A stretch of 64,000 bases of DNA, taken from positions 372,001 through 436,000 of the forward strand of contig NZ_PJIR01000003.1 in assembly GCF_002929355.1 (NCBI RefSeq). Direction: 5' to 3'. Both the position numbers and the translations under genes were made by a program. Positions 47,782 through 56,871 of the stretch are shown here, piece by piece (the first letter of the stretch is position 1; every line of letters starts with the position of its first letter). This DNA comes from Arthrobacter sp. B0490 (GTDB lineage Bacteria > Actinomycetota > Actinomycetes > Actinomycetales > Micrococcaceae). The notes under the pieces are model-generated. The model was not told where the DNA came from, made no database searches, and saw nothing but the letters and a program-made list of their open reading frames with translations.

Positions 47782-47802
47782 ATGCCGATGGAGGAACGAT
47801 GA
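47782..47802 (+). CDS. Putative six-residue leader peptide
   Basis: ATG at 47782 begins MPMEER and stops with a TGA that overlaps the ATG of the next gene (ATGA at 47799-47802). The -10 box 6 nt upstream would make this mini-ORF leaderless. Within it lies the GGAGG that serves as ribosome-binding site for the main gene. Translation of the mini-ORF may therefore control access to that site. Confidence 0.35.
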   Translation: MPMEER

Positions 47803-48227
47803 CGCAGCAGGGCACAGGACAGGGCGGGCCGGGACAGGCCCGGACAGGGCGGAGCGGGCCCGACGGCGACACCGCCTCGGCGCGGATGTGGCTGCGGCTG
47901 TTCCTGCTCGCCCTGCTCGGCGCGGTGCTGACGAGCAACCTGATGCTGCCCTGGAAGGTACTCGCGCTCGTGCTGTCGCTGTTCGCGCTCGGGGCCGGCG
48001 TCGTCGCGCTCATGAAGGCGATCGGCGCGAAGCTCCCCCGCCTCGTCCTGGTGGCGACGTCGCTCGGGCTCGCGGCCACCGTGTTCCTCCTCCTGGGGAC
48101 GGGTGCCTCGGTGCTGCTCTGGCGCGTGACGGAGACCTACGAGGACTGCATGTCGCGCGCGCTCACCCTGCAGGCGCAGGGCCAGTGCGAGGACGGCCTG
48201 CGGAAGCTCGACGGCTTCGGCGGCTGA
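47799..48227 (+). CDS. Small membrane protein, function unknown
   Basis: This 142-aa protein has a hydrophilic, Gly/Gln-rich N-terminus of about 28 residues, then three hydrophobic segments (about 30-47, 49-68 and 78-100). A short soluble C-terminus with two cysteines follows (YEDCMSRAL... QGQCEDGL). I do not recognise a family. The ATG at 47799 has GGAGG 4 nt upstream. It is divergent from purN and convergent with the DUF6350 gene, with only 18 nt between the stops. Confidence 0.65.
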   Translation: MTQQGTGQGGPGQARTGRSGPDGDTASARMWLRLFLLALLGAVLTSNLMLPWKVLALVLSLFALGAGVVALMKAIGAKLPRLVLVATSLGLAATVFLLLGTGASVLLWRVTETYEDCMSRALTLQAQGQCEDGLRKLDGFGG

Positions 48228-48245
48228 CCCCGGACCGGCCGACGC

Positions 48246-49493
48246 TCAGCGGCGGCGCGGTTCGCGCTCGAGCACGGGCCCGACGGCGTGGCCGAGGACG
48301 GCTCCGACCGCCACCTCCACGGCGAGCCACAGGCCGACCGCGAGCGGATCCGGCCCGAGGTCGGTGAAGCGGCCGAGACCGAGCGAGGCCCGCGAGAGCA
48401 GGGCGACGGCCGCCCCGCCCAGCCCGGCGGCGATGCCGATGAGCAGGGCGAGCGCCAGCGTGGACGCCGTCGCCGTCAGCCAGCGACGGCGGCTGTGCAG
48501 GACGAGCCACTCGTCGAGGTGGTTCTCGCCCTCGCGGAAGAACCACCAGCCCGCGAGGAACCCCGCGAGGACGGGGATGGCCAGCGCGGCGTAGCCGTAC
48601 TCGAGCGTGCCGGCGGGCAGGGCGCCGAGGATGGGCAGGGCGGGCAGGGGGCCCACGGTGCTGGCGAGCGGCGTGAGGGAGCTGCCGGTGCCGAGCGCGA
48701 AGCCGGCGCCCGTGGACCAGGCCATGGTCCAGGCCACGAGGTTGGGCAGGAACCCGAGCTGGAGCAGGGTCACCACGGACGCGCCGGCGATCCCGCCGTC
48801 GATCCGCTCGTAGATCGCGGCGATGCCCGCCCAGTTCAGCCCGATCGCCACGGCGAGCAGCACGGCCGAGAGGCACAGGGCGACCATCACCGCGAGGAAG
48901 CCCGAGCGGAGGATGGACCACGCGTAGGACCCCGCCCAGCGCGAGTGCTGGCTGGTGCGGCTCACCCACGCGGCGAAGTCGACGCCGACGAGGCGGCTCC
49001 AGGCTCCCGCCTCGCGGTAGGCGCCCGTGACGAGGCCGATCCCGGCGGACACCGGGGGGATCAGCGCCCCCGCGACCAGGGGTGCCGACGCCTCGGGTGT
49101 CGCGGACACGTACGCCACGGCCGCGCCGATCACGGCGTAGGTCAGCAGGGCTCCGAGGAGGGCCTGCCACAGCTGGTCCGTGTAGGACGCCCGGGCGAGG
49201 CGGCGGCCCGCCCGCCAGGCGAGCAGCAACGGCACGAGGACCAGTCCGAGCGGCACCACGTGGAGGAGGCCCGCGTCCAGCACGAGGGGCACGCCGTGCA
49301 GGACGAGCCACCCCTGGCCGGCCAGCCGGGCGGCGGACTCCGGCGAGCCGTCCGCGAAGCCGCCCGTGAGCCAGACGGCGGCGACCGGCAGGAGGACGAG
49401 CAGCGCCGAGAGCACGGCGGCCTGGCCGAGTTCGAACACCCCCTGCAGCCACAGGGGCATGGGAAGGGCACGGGGTTTGGTGGGGAGTTTCAT
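48246..49493 (-). CDS. DUF6350 polytopic membrane protein
   Basis: This protein of about 415 aa has nine or ten hydrophobic helices. It resembles the actinobacterial DUF6350 family, which includes the mycobacterial cell-division-associated protein PerM. Such proteins are commonly encoded next to purN and purH, as here. The segments LLAWRAGRRLARASY and SPL/GTGSSLTPLASTVGPLPALP are typical conserved parts. The start at 49493 is favoured by GGAGGGG just upstream; an ATG three codons earlier (49502) is possible. The role in division is inferred from relatives. Confidence 0.75.
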   Translation of the reverse strand: MKLPTKPRALPMPLWLQGVFELGQAAVLSALLVLLPVAAVWLTGGFADGSPESAARLAGQGWLVLHGVPLVLDAGLLHVVPLGLVLVPLLLAWRAGRRLARASYTDQLWQALLGALLTYAVIGAAVAYVSATPEASAPLVAGALIPPVSAGIGLVTGAYREAGAWSRLVGVDFAAWVSRTSQHSRWAGSYAWSILRSGFLAVMVALCLSAVLLAVAIGLNWAGIAAIYERIDGGIAGASVVTLLQLGFLPNLVAWTMAWSTGAGFALGTGSSLTPLASTVGPLPALPILGALPAGTLEYGYAALAIPVLAGFLAGWWFFREGENHLDEWLVLHSRRRWLTATASTLALALLIGIAAGLGGAAVALLSRASLGLGRFTDLGPDPLAVGLWLAVEVAVGAVLGHAVGPVLEREPRRR

Positions 49494-49573
49494 CCCCTCC
49501 ATGGTGCCACCGGCAGGAGCCCGGGGCGCCGAGCGACGCGGAGCGGGACCTCCCGCGGGTGCGGTGGGGCGGA

Positions 49574-50326
49574 TCACCCGGAGAGGTCGAGCACGCCCTT
49601 GACGACGGCGAGGGCCGCACCGATGAAGGCGATCACGATGACGAACAGCCGCGCCTGGTCGTCGCGGACGAACCGCCCGAGCTTCTCGCCCGCGTAGATC
49701 CCGGCCACGATGGCCAGCCCGATCGCGATCCACATCCACGTCGCGAGGACCGGCGCCTGGGACGGGTCGAGGAGCAGTTTGACCGTCAGCGTCACGGTCC
49801 CGATGCACACGAAGAAGGGCTGCAGGGTCGCCGCGAAGGGGCGCTGCGGCCAGCGCGAGAGGACGGCGTACGCGCTCACGGCCGGGCCGCCGACCCCGGC
49901 CATCGAGTTGGTGAGGCCCGCGGTGAAGCCCGCGACGACCTTCGGTATGTTGCCGCGCACCACGACGTCGGAGCGCTGGAGCACGAGGGAGATGCTCAGG
50001 GCGACGAGCACGACGGCGCCGACCGTGACCGACAGCGGCGCCGACGGGACGGCGACGGCGAGGAAGGAGCCGGGGACGGAGCCGAGCAGCGAGGGCAGCA
50101 CGAGCCAGCGGAACATGCTCCAGTCGATGTCCTTCCACACCCGGCCCACGATGATGGCCGAGGACACCACGCCGCAGAGGTTGACGAGGAGCACGCCGGC
50201 GTGGGGTCCGAGGATGATCACGAGGAACGGGGCGATCAGCAGGGCGAAGCCGAGGCCGGCGATGCGCTGCGCGACGGCCCCCACGAGGATGGAGGCCAGC
50301 ACGATGCAGAAGATGCCGAGGGTCAC
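49574..50326 (-). CDS. TauE/SafE-family membrane transporter
   Basis: This 250-aa protein has seven or eight hydrophobic helices and belongs to the TauE/SafE/YfcA family of putative anion (sulfite, sulfonate, sulfoacetate) exporters. GAVAQRIAGLGFALLIAPFL at the N-terminus and TAGLTNSMAGVGGPAVSAY in the middle are the paired family repeats. The start is GTG at 50326 with TACTGT 6 nt upstream. The substrate is unknown. Confidence 0.85.
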   Translation of the reverse strand: MTLGIFCIVLASILVGAVAQRIAGLGFALLIAPFLVIILGPHAGVLLVNLCGVVSSAIIVGRVWKDIDWSMFRWLVLPSLLGSVPGSFLAVAVPSAPLSVTVGAVVLVALSISLVLQRSDVVVRGNIPKVVAGFTAGLTNSMAGVGGPAVSAYAVLSRWPQRPFAATLQPFFVCIGTVTLTVKLLLDPSQAPVLATWMWIAIGLAIVAGIYAGEKLGRFVRDDQARLFVIVIAFIGAALAVVKGVLDLSG

Positions 50327-50332
50327 CCCGCT

Positions 50333-50338
50333 ACAGTA
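50333..50338 (-). promoter_or_regulatory. -10 box TACTGT of the TauE/SafE gene
   Basis: TACTGT on the minus strand, then a 6-nt gap, then the GTG at 50326. Confidence 0.45.
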
Positions 50339-50404
50339 CGCCGGGGCAACCAGTCGCTCCCGCCCCGCCCTCCGGCCTGAGGGGCGGACGACGCCTCCCG
50401 GCGG

Positions 50405-50410
50405 TAGCCT
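50405..50410 (+). promoter_or_regulatory. -10 box TAGCCT of the DUF1684 gene
   Basis: TAGCCT ends 6 nt before the ATG at 50417; there is no ribosome-binding site. Confidence 0.45.
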
Positions 50411-50416
50411 GACACC

Positions 50417-51052
50417 ATGACGGCCCTCACCACCGCCCTGGCCACGGCCGACTGGCGCCGCCGCGTCTTCGGCCTCTACGACGACGTCCGCGGGCTCGCG
50501 GCGTCGGAGTCGCCCGAAGCCGCGCACGGCCTGTGGCGGCGGGGCCGCGACGAGCTGTTCCGCACCCACCCGGCGTCCGCCCTCGCCGACTCCGCGAAGG
50601 CTTCCTTCCCCGGGCTCGCCGTCGCCCCCTACGATCCGGCGTTCCGCTTCGAGGCCCTCCTCGACGACGACGGCGCGGGCGAGGAGATGGACGTCGCGAC
50701 CGGGACCGACGGCGTCGTGCCGTTCCGGCGCCTCGGCACACTCCTGCTGCCCGGGCTCGGGAGCCTTGCGCTGTGGAAGCTCGCCTCCTACGGCGGCGGC
50801 CTGTTCCTGCCCCTGCGCGACGGCACGGCGGGGACGCCGGGCGGCACCTACGGGGGCGGACGCTACGTCCTCGACACCGTCAAGGGCGCGCACCTCGGCG
50901 AGGGACGGGCCCCCGGGAGCCTCGTGGTGGACCTCAACTTCGCGTACAACCCGTCCTGCGCCTACGACGAGCACTGGGCGTGCCCCCTGCCCGGTCCCGG
51001 CAACCGGCTCCCGGCCGGCGTCCCCGTCGGCGAGCTCTACCGCGAGTACTGA
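50417..51052 (+). CDS. DUF1684 family protein
   Basis: This 211-aa cytoplasmic protein has no signal peptide. The C-terminal half has the DUF1684 pattern: VDLNFAYNPSCAYDEHWACP, then GNRLPAGVPVGE. The function is unknown. The FAYNPSCAYD/CPLP block with two cysteines is strongly conserved in the family. It appears to be transcribed alone from a leaderless promoter and is followed by a perfect palindrome in the leader of the next gene. Confidence 0.82.
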   Translation: MTALTTALATADWRRRVFGLYDDVRGLAASESPEAAHGLWRRGRDELFRTHPASALADSAKASFPGLAVAPYDPAFRFEALLDDDGAGEEMDVATGTDGVVPFRRLGTLLLPGLGSLALWKLASYGGGLFLPLRDGTAGTPGGTYGGGRYVLDTVKGAHLGEGRAPGSLVVDLNFAYNPSCAYDEHWACPLPGPGNRLPAGVPVGELYREY

Positions 51053-51091
51053 ACCGGAGGCGTCGTCACTGCGCCGACACGGAATAGTACG

Positions 51092-51120
51092 TAGGCTGAG
51101 GAATCCCGGCGCGCGCCGGG
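51092..51120 (+). promoter_or_regulatory. Promoter of the potassium channel gene, with palindrome
   Basis: A TAGGCT box (51092-51097) is followed by a perfect 16-bp palindrome CCCGGCGCGCGCCGGG (51105-51120) in the presumed 5' UTR. The palindrome could be an operator or an mRNA hairpin. It might also terminate the upstream gene. Confidence 0.4.
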
Positions 51121-51146
51121 CCCGGAGCCCAACGAGGAGTGCGGAC

Positions 51147-51935
51147 GTGCCGACGCAGCAGACGAAGCAGGCGCAGTGGCGCCGCCGCTCCGAGATCCCC
51201 CTCATCCTCGCCGCCGTGCTCTACCTCGCGGCGTACTCGATCCAGGTCACGGGTGACCCGGATCCGGCCACGGCCAGGCTCCTCGAGGGCGTCATCTGGT
51301 GCGTGTGGGCCCTCTTCCTCGCCGACTACCTCGTGAGCCTCCTGCTCGCGCCGTCGCGGGGGCGGTGGTTCGTCCGGCACCTGCACGAACTCGTGATCCT
51401 GCTCCTGCCCATGCTGCGCCCGCTCCGCCTGCTCCGGCTGATCCCCCTGCTGCGCGTCCTCAACCGGACCGGGGGCGACGCGCTGCGCGGGCATATCGTC
51501 CTCTACGTCATCTCGGCCATGGCGGTGCTCGGGTACGCGGGGGCGCTCGCCGTGCTCGACGTCGAACAGGACGTCCCGGGCGCCAACATCCTCTCGCTCC
51601 CCGACGCGCTCTGGTGGGCGCTGACCACCGTCACGTCCGTCGGTTACGGCGACTACTACCCCGTGACCGGAGCCGGGCGGCTCGTGGCGGCGGGGCTGAT
51701 GCTCGGCGGCATCGGCGTGCTCAGCGCGGTCACGGCGGCCTTCGCCTCGTGGCTCGTGGAGAACGTGGCGACGGCGCGCGCGGCCGGCGAGGAGGCGGCC
51801 GAGGCGCAGGACACGGAGTCGGACGCCCGGGTGCAGGACCAGCTGAGGACGGTGAGCCTGCAGATCGACACCCTGACGCGGCAGCTCGCCCACGGCTCCC
51901 ACAGCGGGCAGGGCGAGCGCTCCGGCCGGGAGTAG
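51147..51935 (+). CDS. Voltage-gated-type potassium channel
   Basis: This 262-aa membrane protein has four S1-S4-like segments and a pore domain. The S4-like helix RPLRLLRLIPLLRVLNR (residues 91-107) has regularly spaced arginines. The pore has the selectivity filter TSVGYGD at about 163-169, in WWALTTVTSVGYGDYYP. After S6 the tail is acidic and then helical (VQDQLRTVSLQIDTLTRQL), possibly a short coiled coil. The start is GTG at 51147 with GAGGAG 8 nt upstream. It is a small KvAP/Kch-like channel. Confidence 0.9.
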   Translation: MPTQQTKQAQWRRRSEIPLILAAVLYLAAYSIQVTGDPDPATARLLEGVIWCVWALFLADYLVSLLLAPSRGRWFVRHLHELVILLLPMLRPLRLLRLIPLLRVLNRTGGDALRGHIVLYVISAMAVLGYAGALAVLDVEQDVPGANILSLPDALWWALTTVTSVGYGDYYPVTGAGRLVAAGLMLGGIGVLSAVTAAFASWLVENVATARAAGEEAAEAQDTESDARVQDQLRTVSLQIDTLTRQLAHGSHSGQGERSGRE

Positions 51936-52033
51936 CCCCGGCCCCGGCACGTCGGGGCCGAGTTCGCCGGACGTTCACCCCTCCTCCATCCCGCGGTGGC
52001 CCCTCCTCCGCCTCGGCGGCCGAGGGTTGGACC

Positions 52034-53206
52034 GTGAGGATCGCCGTTGTCGCAGAATCATTCCTGCCCCACATGAACGGGGTCACCCACTCGCTGCTGA
52101 AGGTGCTCGCCCACCTGCGCAGCCGCGGGGACGAGGTGCTGGTGATCGCGCCGTCGTCGTCCTGGCTCGACGACGAGGCGCCCGCCTTCGTGGAGGGGTA
52201 TCCCGTCCATTCCCTTCCCTCCGTGCCCCTCTCGGGCTACGCCAACGTGCGGCTGGCCGCCGGGACCGTGACCCGCGTGCGCCGCATCCTCGCCGAGTTC
52301 GGGCCCGACGTCGTCCACATCGCCTCGCCGTTCGTGCTCGGCTGGCGCGCCGTCCAGGCGTGCGCCCAGCTCGGCGTCCCGACGGTCTCCGTCTACCAGA
52401 CGGAGGTCCCCGCGTACGCCGCGCACTACGGGTTCCCGTGGCTCGAGTCCTTCCTGTGGCAGCGCGTCGAGAACATCCACGACGCCTCGAGCCTCACCCT
52501 CGTGCCGTCCACCTTCGCCCTGGAGCAGCTGCGGTCCCACGGCGTGCAGCGGCTCAACCTGTGGCGGCGGGGCGTGGACACCGAACGGTTCTCCCCCACG
52601 CGGTACGACGCCGGCTGGCGGTCCACCGTCGCGGCGCCCGGGGAGCGCATCATCGGCTACGTGGGGCGCCTGGCGGCGGAGAAGCAGGTCGCGGACCTCG
52701 CGGTGCTCGACGCGATGCCGGGCACCCGGCTCGTGATCGTCGGTTCGGGACCGCAGAAGGAGAGCCTGCGCGCCCGGCTGCCGCGCGCGCACTTCGCGGG
52801 CTTCCAGACCGGCCTGGACCTCGCCCGCATGGTCGCGACGTTCGACGTCTTCGTGCATCCCGGCGAGTCCGAGACGTTCTGCCAGACCATCCAGGAGGCG
52901 ATGGCGTCCGGGGTGCCCGTCGTCGCGGTGGGCAGGGGCGGGCCGCTGGATCTGGTGGACTCCTCCCGCACGGGGTGGATCTACGAACCCGGCGACCTGC
53001 AGGGGCTGCGCGCGGCCGTCGCCGACCTCACCGGCGACGACGCGAAGCGCCGTGCGTTCGGCCGGGCAGCCCACGCCTCGGTGCAGGGCCGGACCTGGCC
53101 CGTCCTGTGCGAGCAGCTCGTCACCTACTACGGGAAGGCCATCGCCGTCCAGGCGAGGCGGGCGGAGGTGGCCTCCGGCGTGCGGCGCGCCCCCCTGGAA
53201 TCCTGA
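52034..53206 (+). CDS. GT4-family glycosyltransferase (mannosyltransferase-like)
   Basis: This 390-aa glycosyltransferase has a GT-B fold. The N-terminus VRIAVVAESFLPHMNGVTHS and the C-terminal motif ESETFCQTIQEAMASGVPVV (E-x7-E type nucleotide-sugar site) are present. NLWRRGVDTERFSP matches the MgtA/PimB-like actinobacterial group that uses GDP-mannose or related donors to build mannosylated glycolipids. The acceptor is uncertain. The start is GTG at 52034 and the gene is monocistronic. manC in this window could supply GDP-mannose. Confidence 0.88.
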   Translation: MRIAVVAESFLPHMNGVTHSLLKVLAHLRSRGDEVLVIAPSSSWLDDEAPAFVEGYPVHSLPSVPLSGYANVRLAAGTVTRVRRILAEFGPDVVHIASPFVLGWRAVQACAQLGVPTVSVYQTEVPAYAAHYGFPWLESFLWQRVENIHDASSLTLVPSTFALEQLRSHGVQRLNLWRRGVDTERFSPTRYDAGWRSTVAAPGERIIGYVGRLAAEKQVADLAVLDAMPGTRLVIVGSGPQKESLRARLPRAHFAGFQTGLDLARMVATFDVFVHPGESETFCQTIQEAMASGVPVVAVGRGGPLDLVDSSRTGWIYEPGDLQGLRAAVADLTGDDAKRRAFGRAAHASVQGRTWPVLCEQLVTYYGKAIAVQARRAEVASGVRRAPLES

Positions 53207-53325
53207 ATCCCGCACCTCGAAGTCTGGACCGTGCCGTCCCGAGGCGGTATTGTGCCCACTCGCATCGGCGGCACCCCGTCAGGCCCTATCATGGGGAACG
53301 ACCACACCCGCCTTTGGAGGTTCCG

Positions 53326-54921
53326 ATTACAGACACGGCTGCGCAACACGACATCTATTTCGGTGCTCCGGAGCCGGAGAACGAAGCCGAGATCCTCGAG
53401 TCGGCGTCGCGCGCAGCGGTGGCCCGGTTCGAGGGCCGCTCGGACATCACCACCGTCAAACGGCGCTTCACCCTCATCAACCAGGACCGCACCCCCCACC
53501 AGGCCATGGTCGAGGACCTGCTGTTCATCCGCCGCGCACTCGACGACGCCGGCATCGGGTTCCTGCTGGTCCGCGGCAACGACGAGCGGCCCGTCATCGC
53601 CGTGGATCTCGTGGACCGCGAACGGCTCCGTGCCGCGCTGGTCGCCGCGTGCCGTGACGAACCGTTCTACTCGCGGACCGTGGACACCAAGCGTCGCACC
53701 ACGCTCCTGGTGAGCGACGGCGAGCTCTCGAAGACCCGGAAGGCACGGATCTTCCGCCTGTTCCGCCCGCGCATCGAACCGCTCGGCGGCCTCGCCTTCG
53801 GTCCCTCCGCGGGCGTGCAGATCGAGCTCTGGGCGCTCGGGGAGACGGACATCGAGCTGCCCGTCGAGAACTCCCTGACCCGCCGCACCCTGCCCGCCGC
53901 CGAAGTGGTGCGCGGCGAGGTGGATCGCCACGGCCTCACCTGGCCCACCATCGACAACATGTTCGCCGATCACGCCACCGACATCGACTTCGACATCGAC
54001 CTCGTCTTCTCCTGGGTGGACGGCAGCAGCCCCGCCTTCCAGGCGGCACGTGCGGCCCGGATGAAGGGTGTCGTGGTGGGCGAGGGGGACGACCACGAGG
54101 CCCGCTTCCGCCAGATCGACGAGCTGAAGTACGCGCTCCGTTCCGTCTACATGTTCGCGCCCTGGGTCCGCCGCATCTTCATCGCCACGGACTCCGACCG
54201 GCCGGCCTGGCTCGCCGAGCACCCGTCCGTGACACTCGTGCGCTCGGAGGAGCACTTCAAGGACCCGTCCGTCCTCCCGACCCACAACTCGCAGGCCGTC
54301 GAGGCGCAGCTGCAGCACATCCCGGGCCTGTCCGAGTACTTCCTCTACTCCAACGACGACATGTTCTTCGGGCACCCCGTGGCGCCGGACATGTTCTTCT
54401 CCCCCGGCGGGGTCACCAAGTTCATCGAGGCGGACACGCGTATCGGGCTCGGCGAGAACGACGCCGAGCGCAGCGGCTTCGAGAACGCCGCGCGCGTCAA
54501 CCGGCGGCTGCTGCACGAGCGGTTCGGACGGATCACGACCCGGCACCTCGAGCACACCGCAGCTCCCCTGCGGAAGAGCGTCCTGCTCGAGATGGAGGAG
54601 GAGTTCGCCGCGGAGTTCCAGGCGACGGCGGCGTCGCGCTTCCGCGCCAAGGACAACATCTCCGTCACCAACTCGCTGTACCACTACTACGCCCTGCTGA
54701 CCGGCCGGGCCGTCACGCAGGAGATGGCCCGCGTGAAGTACGTGGACACGACGATGCGCTCGGGGCTGAAGAGCCTGAACAAGATGCTGGACAAGCGCAG
54801 CCAGGACTTCTTCTGCCTCAACGACGGCAGCTTCCCCGAGGTCCCGGCGGACGAGCGGGCGTACCTGGTGACGGACTTCCTCGAGAAATACTTCCCGGTC
54901 AAGGCTCCCTGGGAGGTCTAG
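53326..54921 (+). CDS. Stealth-family sugar-phosphate transferase
   Basis: This 531-aa protein is of the Stealth family (hexose-1-phosphate transferases for capsule or wall polysaccharides). An N-terminal region of about 215 residues precedes Stealth CR1 (DIDLVFSWVDGSSP, near 223-236). CR2 contains RFRQIDELKYALRSVYMFAPW and YFLYSNDDMFFGHP, and the CR3/CR4 regions end near DFFCLNDGSF. No ATG or GTG exists in frame at the start. The best site is ATT at 53326, with GGAGG 5 nt upstream; TTG at 53314 is the alternative and lacks a ribosome-binding site. The catalytic residues look intact. Confidence 0.85.
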   Translation: MTDTAAQHDIYFGAPEPENEAEILESASRAAVARFEGRSDITTVKRRFTLINQDRTPHQAMVEDLLFIRRALDDAGIGFLLVRGNDERPVIAVDLVDRERLRAALVAACRDEPFYSRTVDTKRRTTLLVSDGELSKTRKARIFRLFRPRIEPLGGLAFGPSAGVQIELWALGETDIELPVENSLTRRTLPAAEVVRGEVDRHGLTWPTIDNMFADHATDIDFDIDLVFSWVDGSSPAFQAARAARMKGVVVGEGDDHEARFRQIDELKYALRSVYMFAPWVRRIFIATDSDRPAWLAEHPSVTLVRSEEHFKDPSVLPTHNSQAVEAQLQHIPGLSEYFLYSNDDMFFGHPVAPDMFFSPGGVTKFIEADTRIGLGENDAERSGFENAARVNRRLLHERFGRITTRHLEHTAAPLRKSVLLEMEEEFAAEFQATAASRFRAKDNISVTNSLYHYYALLTGRAVTQEMARVKYVDTTMRSGLKSLNKMLDKRSQDFFCLNDGSFPEVPADERAYLVTDFLEKYFPVKAPWEV

Positions 54922-54950
54922 GCCTCCCGCCGGGTGGCGGGGCCGCGTGC

Positions 54951-54956
54951 GAGACT
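54951..54956 (+). promoter_or_regulatory. -10-like GAGACT box of the MSMEG_6728-type gene
   Basis: GAGACT ends 6 nt before the ATG at 54963, at the position where other leaderless promoters here carry TAnnnT. It is a weak match. Confidence 0.3.
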
Positions 54957-54962
54957 GGCGCG

Positions 54963-55811
54963 ATGCAGACCTTCCTGCCCTACCCCGATTTCGCGGCGAG
55001 CGCCCGGGTGCTGGACCAGGCGAGGCTCGGCAAGCAGCGCGTCGAGACCCTGCAGGCCCTGCGCGCCCTCGTGATCCCCGACTACGGCTGGCGGCAGCAC
55101 CCGGCCATCCGCATGTGGATGGGCCATGTCCCGGCCCTGACCGTCTACGGCCTGGCCATGGTGTCGGAGTGGGTCGCGCGTGGCCACGCCGACTCGACGC
55201 ATCGGCAGATCCTGGAGTTCGCCCCGCACGTCCTCGACGACCCGGACGTGCCCATGCCGCCCTGGCTGGGAGACCCCGCGTTCCACGTGAGCCACCAGTC
55301 CAACCTGATCCAGAAGGCGCCGGAGATCTACCGGAGCCGCTTCCCCGGCATCCCCGAGGACCTGCCCTACTGCTGGCCCCGGCCCGAGGAGGAGCGCGTC
55401 CCCACGGAACCGGAGGGTCGGCGCCTGTGGGTCTGGCGGGCCGCGTTCCATCCTCCCGAGGGCGACGCGACACTGCTCATGCCGCCCGAGCCGCCGGGCG
55501 GGAGGGCCGCGCCGAAGTGGGAGCGGCAGCTGCAGGTGTTCGAGGAGGCAGTGGAGGACGGCGACGCCGTGGCCATCGCCGATCCCGACGGTGAGCACTT
55601 CCGGACCGGCCGCGTGGGTCCGGTACTCATGCACGAGGACGGGCTGCTGCGCCCGGCGCGCCTGGACGGCTGGCTGCGCCGCTCGGACTTCGATCCGCCC
55701 GCCCTGCTGCAGGACCCACGGACGCTCTTCGGTGTGGGACTGCCGGACGCCCTCGAGGCGGGAGCGGAGGGCGTGGAGCCGGCCCCGGGGCCGGGCGTCA
55801 GGCCGAGGTGA
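54963..55811 (+). CDS. MSMEG_6728-type protein (pyrimidine dimer DNA glycosylase-like)
   Basis: This 282-aa protein opens with [19 protein letters not shown] and [12 protein letters not shown], followed by [13 protein letters not shown]. This block is shared with the MSMEG_6728 family and with T4 endonuclease V-like pyrimidine dimer glycosylases (Pyr_excise). The C-terminal 150 residues are more variable. A DNA repair role is suggested by the N-terminal domain only. The last 14 bases overlap the end of the convergent phosphodiesterase gene. Confidence 0.72.
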   Translation: MQTFLPYPDFAASARVLDQARLGKQRVETLQALRALVIPDYGWRQHPAIRMWMGHVPALTVYGLAMVSEWVARGHADSTHRQILEFAPHVLDDPDVPMPPWLGDPAFHVSHQSNLIQKAPEIYRSRFPGIPEDLPYCWPRPEEERVPTEPEGRRLWVWRAAFHPPEGDATLLMPPEPPGGRAAPKWERQLQVFEEAVEDGDAVAIADPDGEHFRTGRVGPVLMHEDGLLRPARLDGWLRRSDFDPPALLQDPRTLFGVGLPDALEAGAEGVEPAPGPGVRPR

Positions 55812-56718
55812 GCTGCCGGGCCCGGCGCCGGTCGGGGATGGAGACGCCCGCGGCCTCGAGCCGGCGTCGGGCGTCCTCGCGCGGGACGACCTCGCCCACG
55901 GAGGTGTGGCGTCCGGCCGGCACCACCGAGTGGACGATCGTCTCCTCGTAGACGTGCACGAGGTTGTAGGACTGCGCGCCGTCGCGTCCGCGGCTGCCGC
56001 CGCCATCGAACAGGAGGTCCTGCGTGTAGCAGGTGGCGCTCGCCACCGAGACCGGCACTCCGGCGAACACCGCCGTCGTCGAGTAGTGCAGGTGCCCGGC
56101 GAGGATCGCGCGGACGTCCGAACCGCGGACGACGTCGGCGAGGGCGCGCTGGTCGCGCAGCTCCACGAGGACGGCGAGGTCCTGCACGCTGGGAACGGGC
56201 GGATGGTGCAGGGCGAGGATGGTCCCGTGGGGCGCCGGGACCACGAGCTCGTCCGCGAGCCACCGGAGCTGCCCGGAAGTGAACTCGCCGTGGTGGTGGC
56301 CCGGGACCGTGGAGTCCAGGGTGATGATCCTCAGCCCGTCGACGAAGTGGACGGCGTCCACGGGAGCGTCCGGGCGGGCGGGCACCGGTTCGTCGAGCAG
56401 GCCCGCCCTGAACGCGGCGCGGTCGTCGTGGTTGCCCATCGCCCAGATGACCCGGGCCCCCAGCCGCGTGGCGGCCGGATCCACGATGGCCCGGAGCTTC
56501 GCGTACGCGCCGGGCTCCCCCTTGTCGGCGAGGTCCCCCGTGAAGACGATGGCCTGCGGCCGCGCACCCGAGGCCTCGAGGTCGTCGAACACCTCCCGGA
56601 GCCGTTCCTCGCTGTCCACCGCCCCGTACAGGGGGCCGTCGCCGTCGATCAGGTGGGTGTCGCTCATGTGCAGGAGGAAGTGCTGGGGCCGAGGGTGCTC
56701 TGCCGTCCGGGTGACCAT
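55798..56718 (-). CDS. Metallophosphodiesterase (CpdA/Icc-like)
   Basis: This 306-aa calcineurin-like phosphoesterase has all five metal motifs: HMSDTHL near 17, [10 protein letters not shown] near 58, WAMGNHDDR near 94, ALHHPPVP near 168 and [14 protein letters not shown] near 206. The pattern is closest to 3',5'-cyclic nucleotide phosphodiesterases of the CpdA type; the actual substrate is unknown. The ATG at 56718 is chosen as the start of the family-like region. It is divergent from the DoxX-like gene. Confidence 0.88.
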   Translation of the reverse strand: MVTRTAEHPRPQHFLLHMSDTHLIDGDGPLYGAVDSEERLREVFDDLEASGARPQAIVFTGDLADKGEPGAYAKLRAIVDPAATRLGARVIWAMGNHDDRAAFRAGLLDEPVPARPDAPVDAVHFVDGLRIITLDSTVPGHHHGEFTSGQLRWLADELVVPAPHGTILALHHPPVPSVQDLAVLVELRDQRALADVVRGSDVRAILAGHLHYSTTAVFAGVPVSVASATCYTQDLLFDGGGSRGRDGAQSYNLVHVYEETIVHSVVPAGRHTSVGEVVPREDARRRLEAAGVSIPDRRRARQLTSA

Positions 56719-56871
56719 GGAACCTACTTTTGGTGGCTGGTGGGTCTTCACTCGCTTCCGACCATCAAAGCAGAGACCCCTGGAGACTTCATGAACACCC
56801 TGCGGCACGGCGTGGAACTTTGCGGAAACACGCGCACCGAGCGAGGACTGGCGGGGTGGGATCACGCGTCG

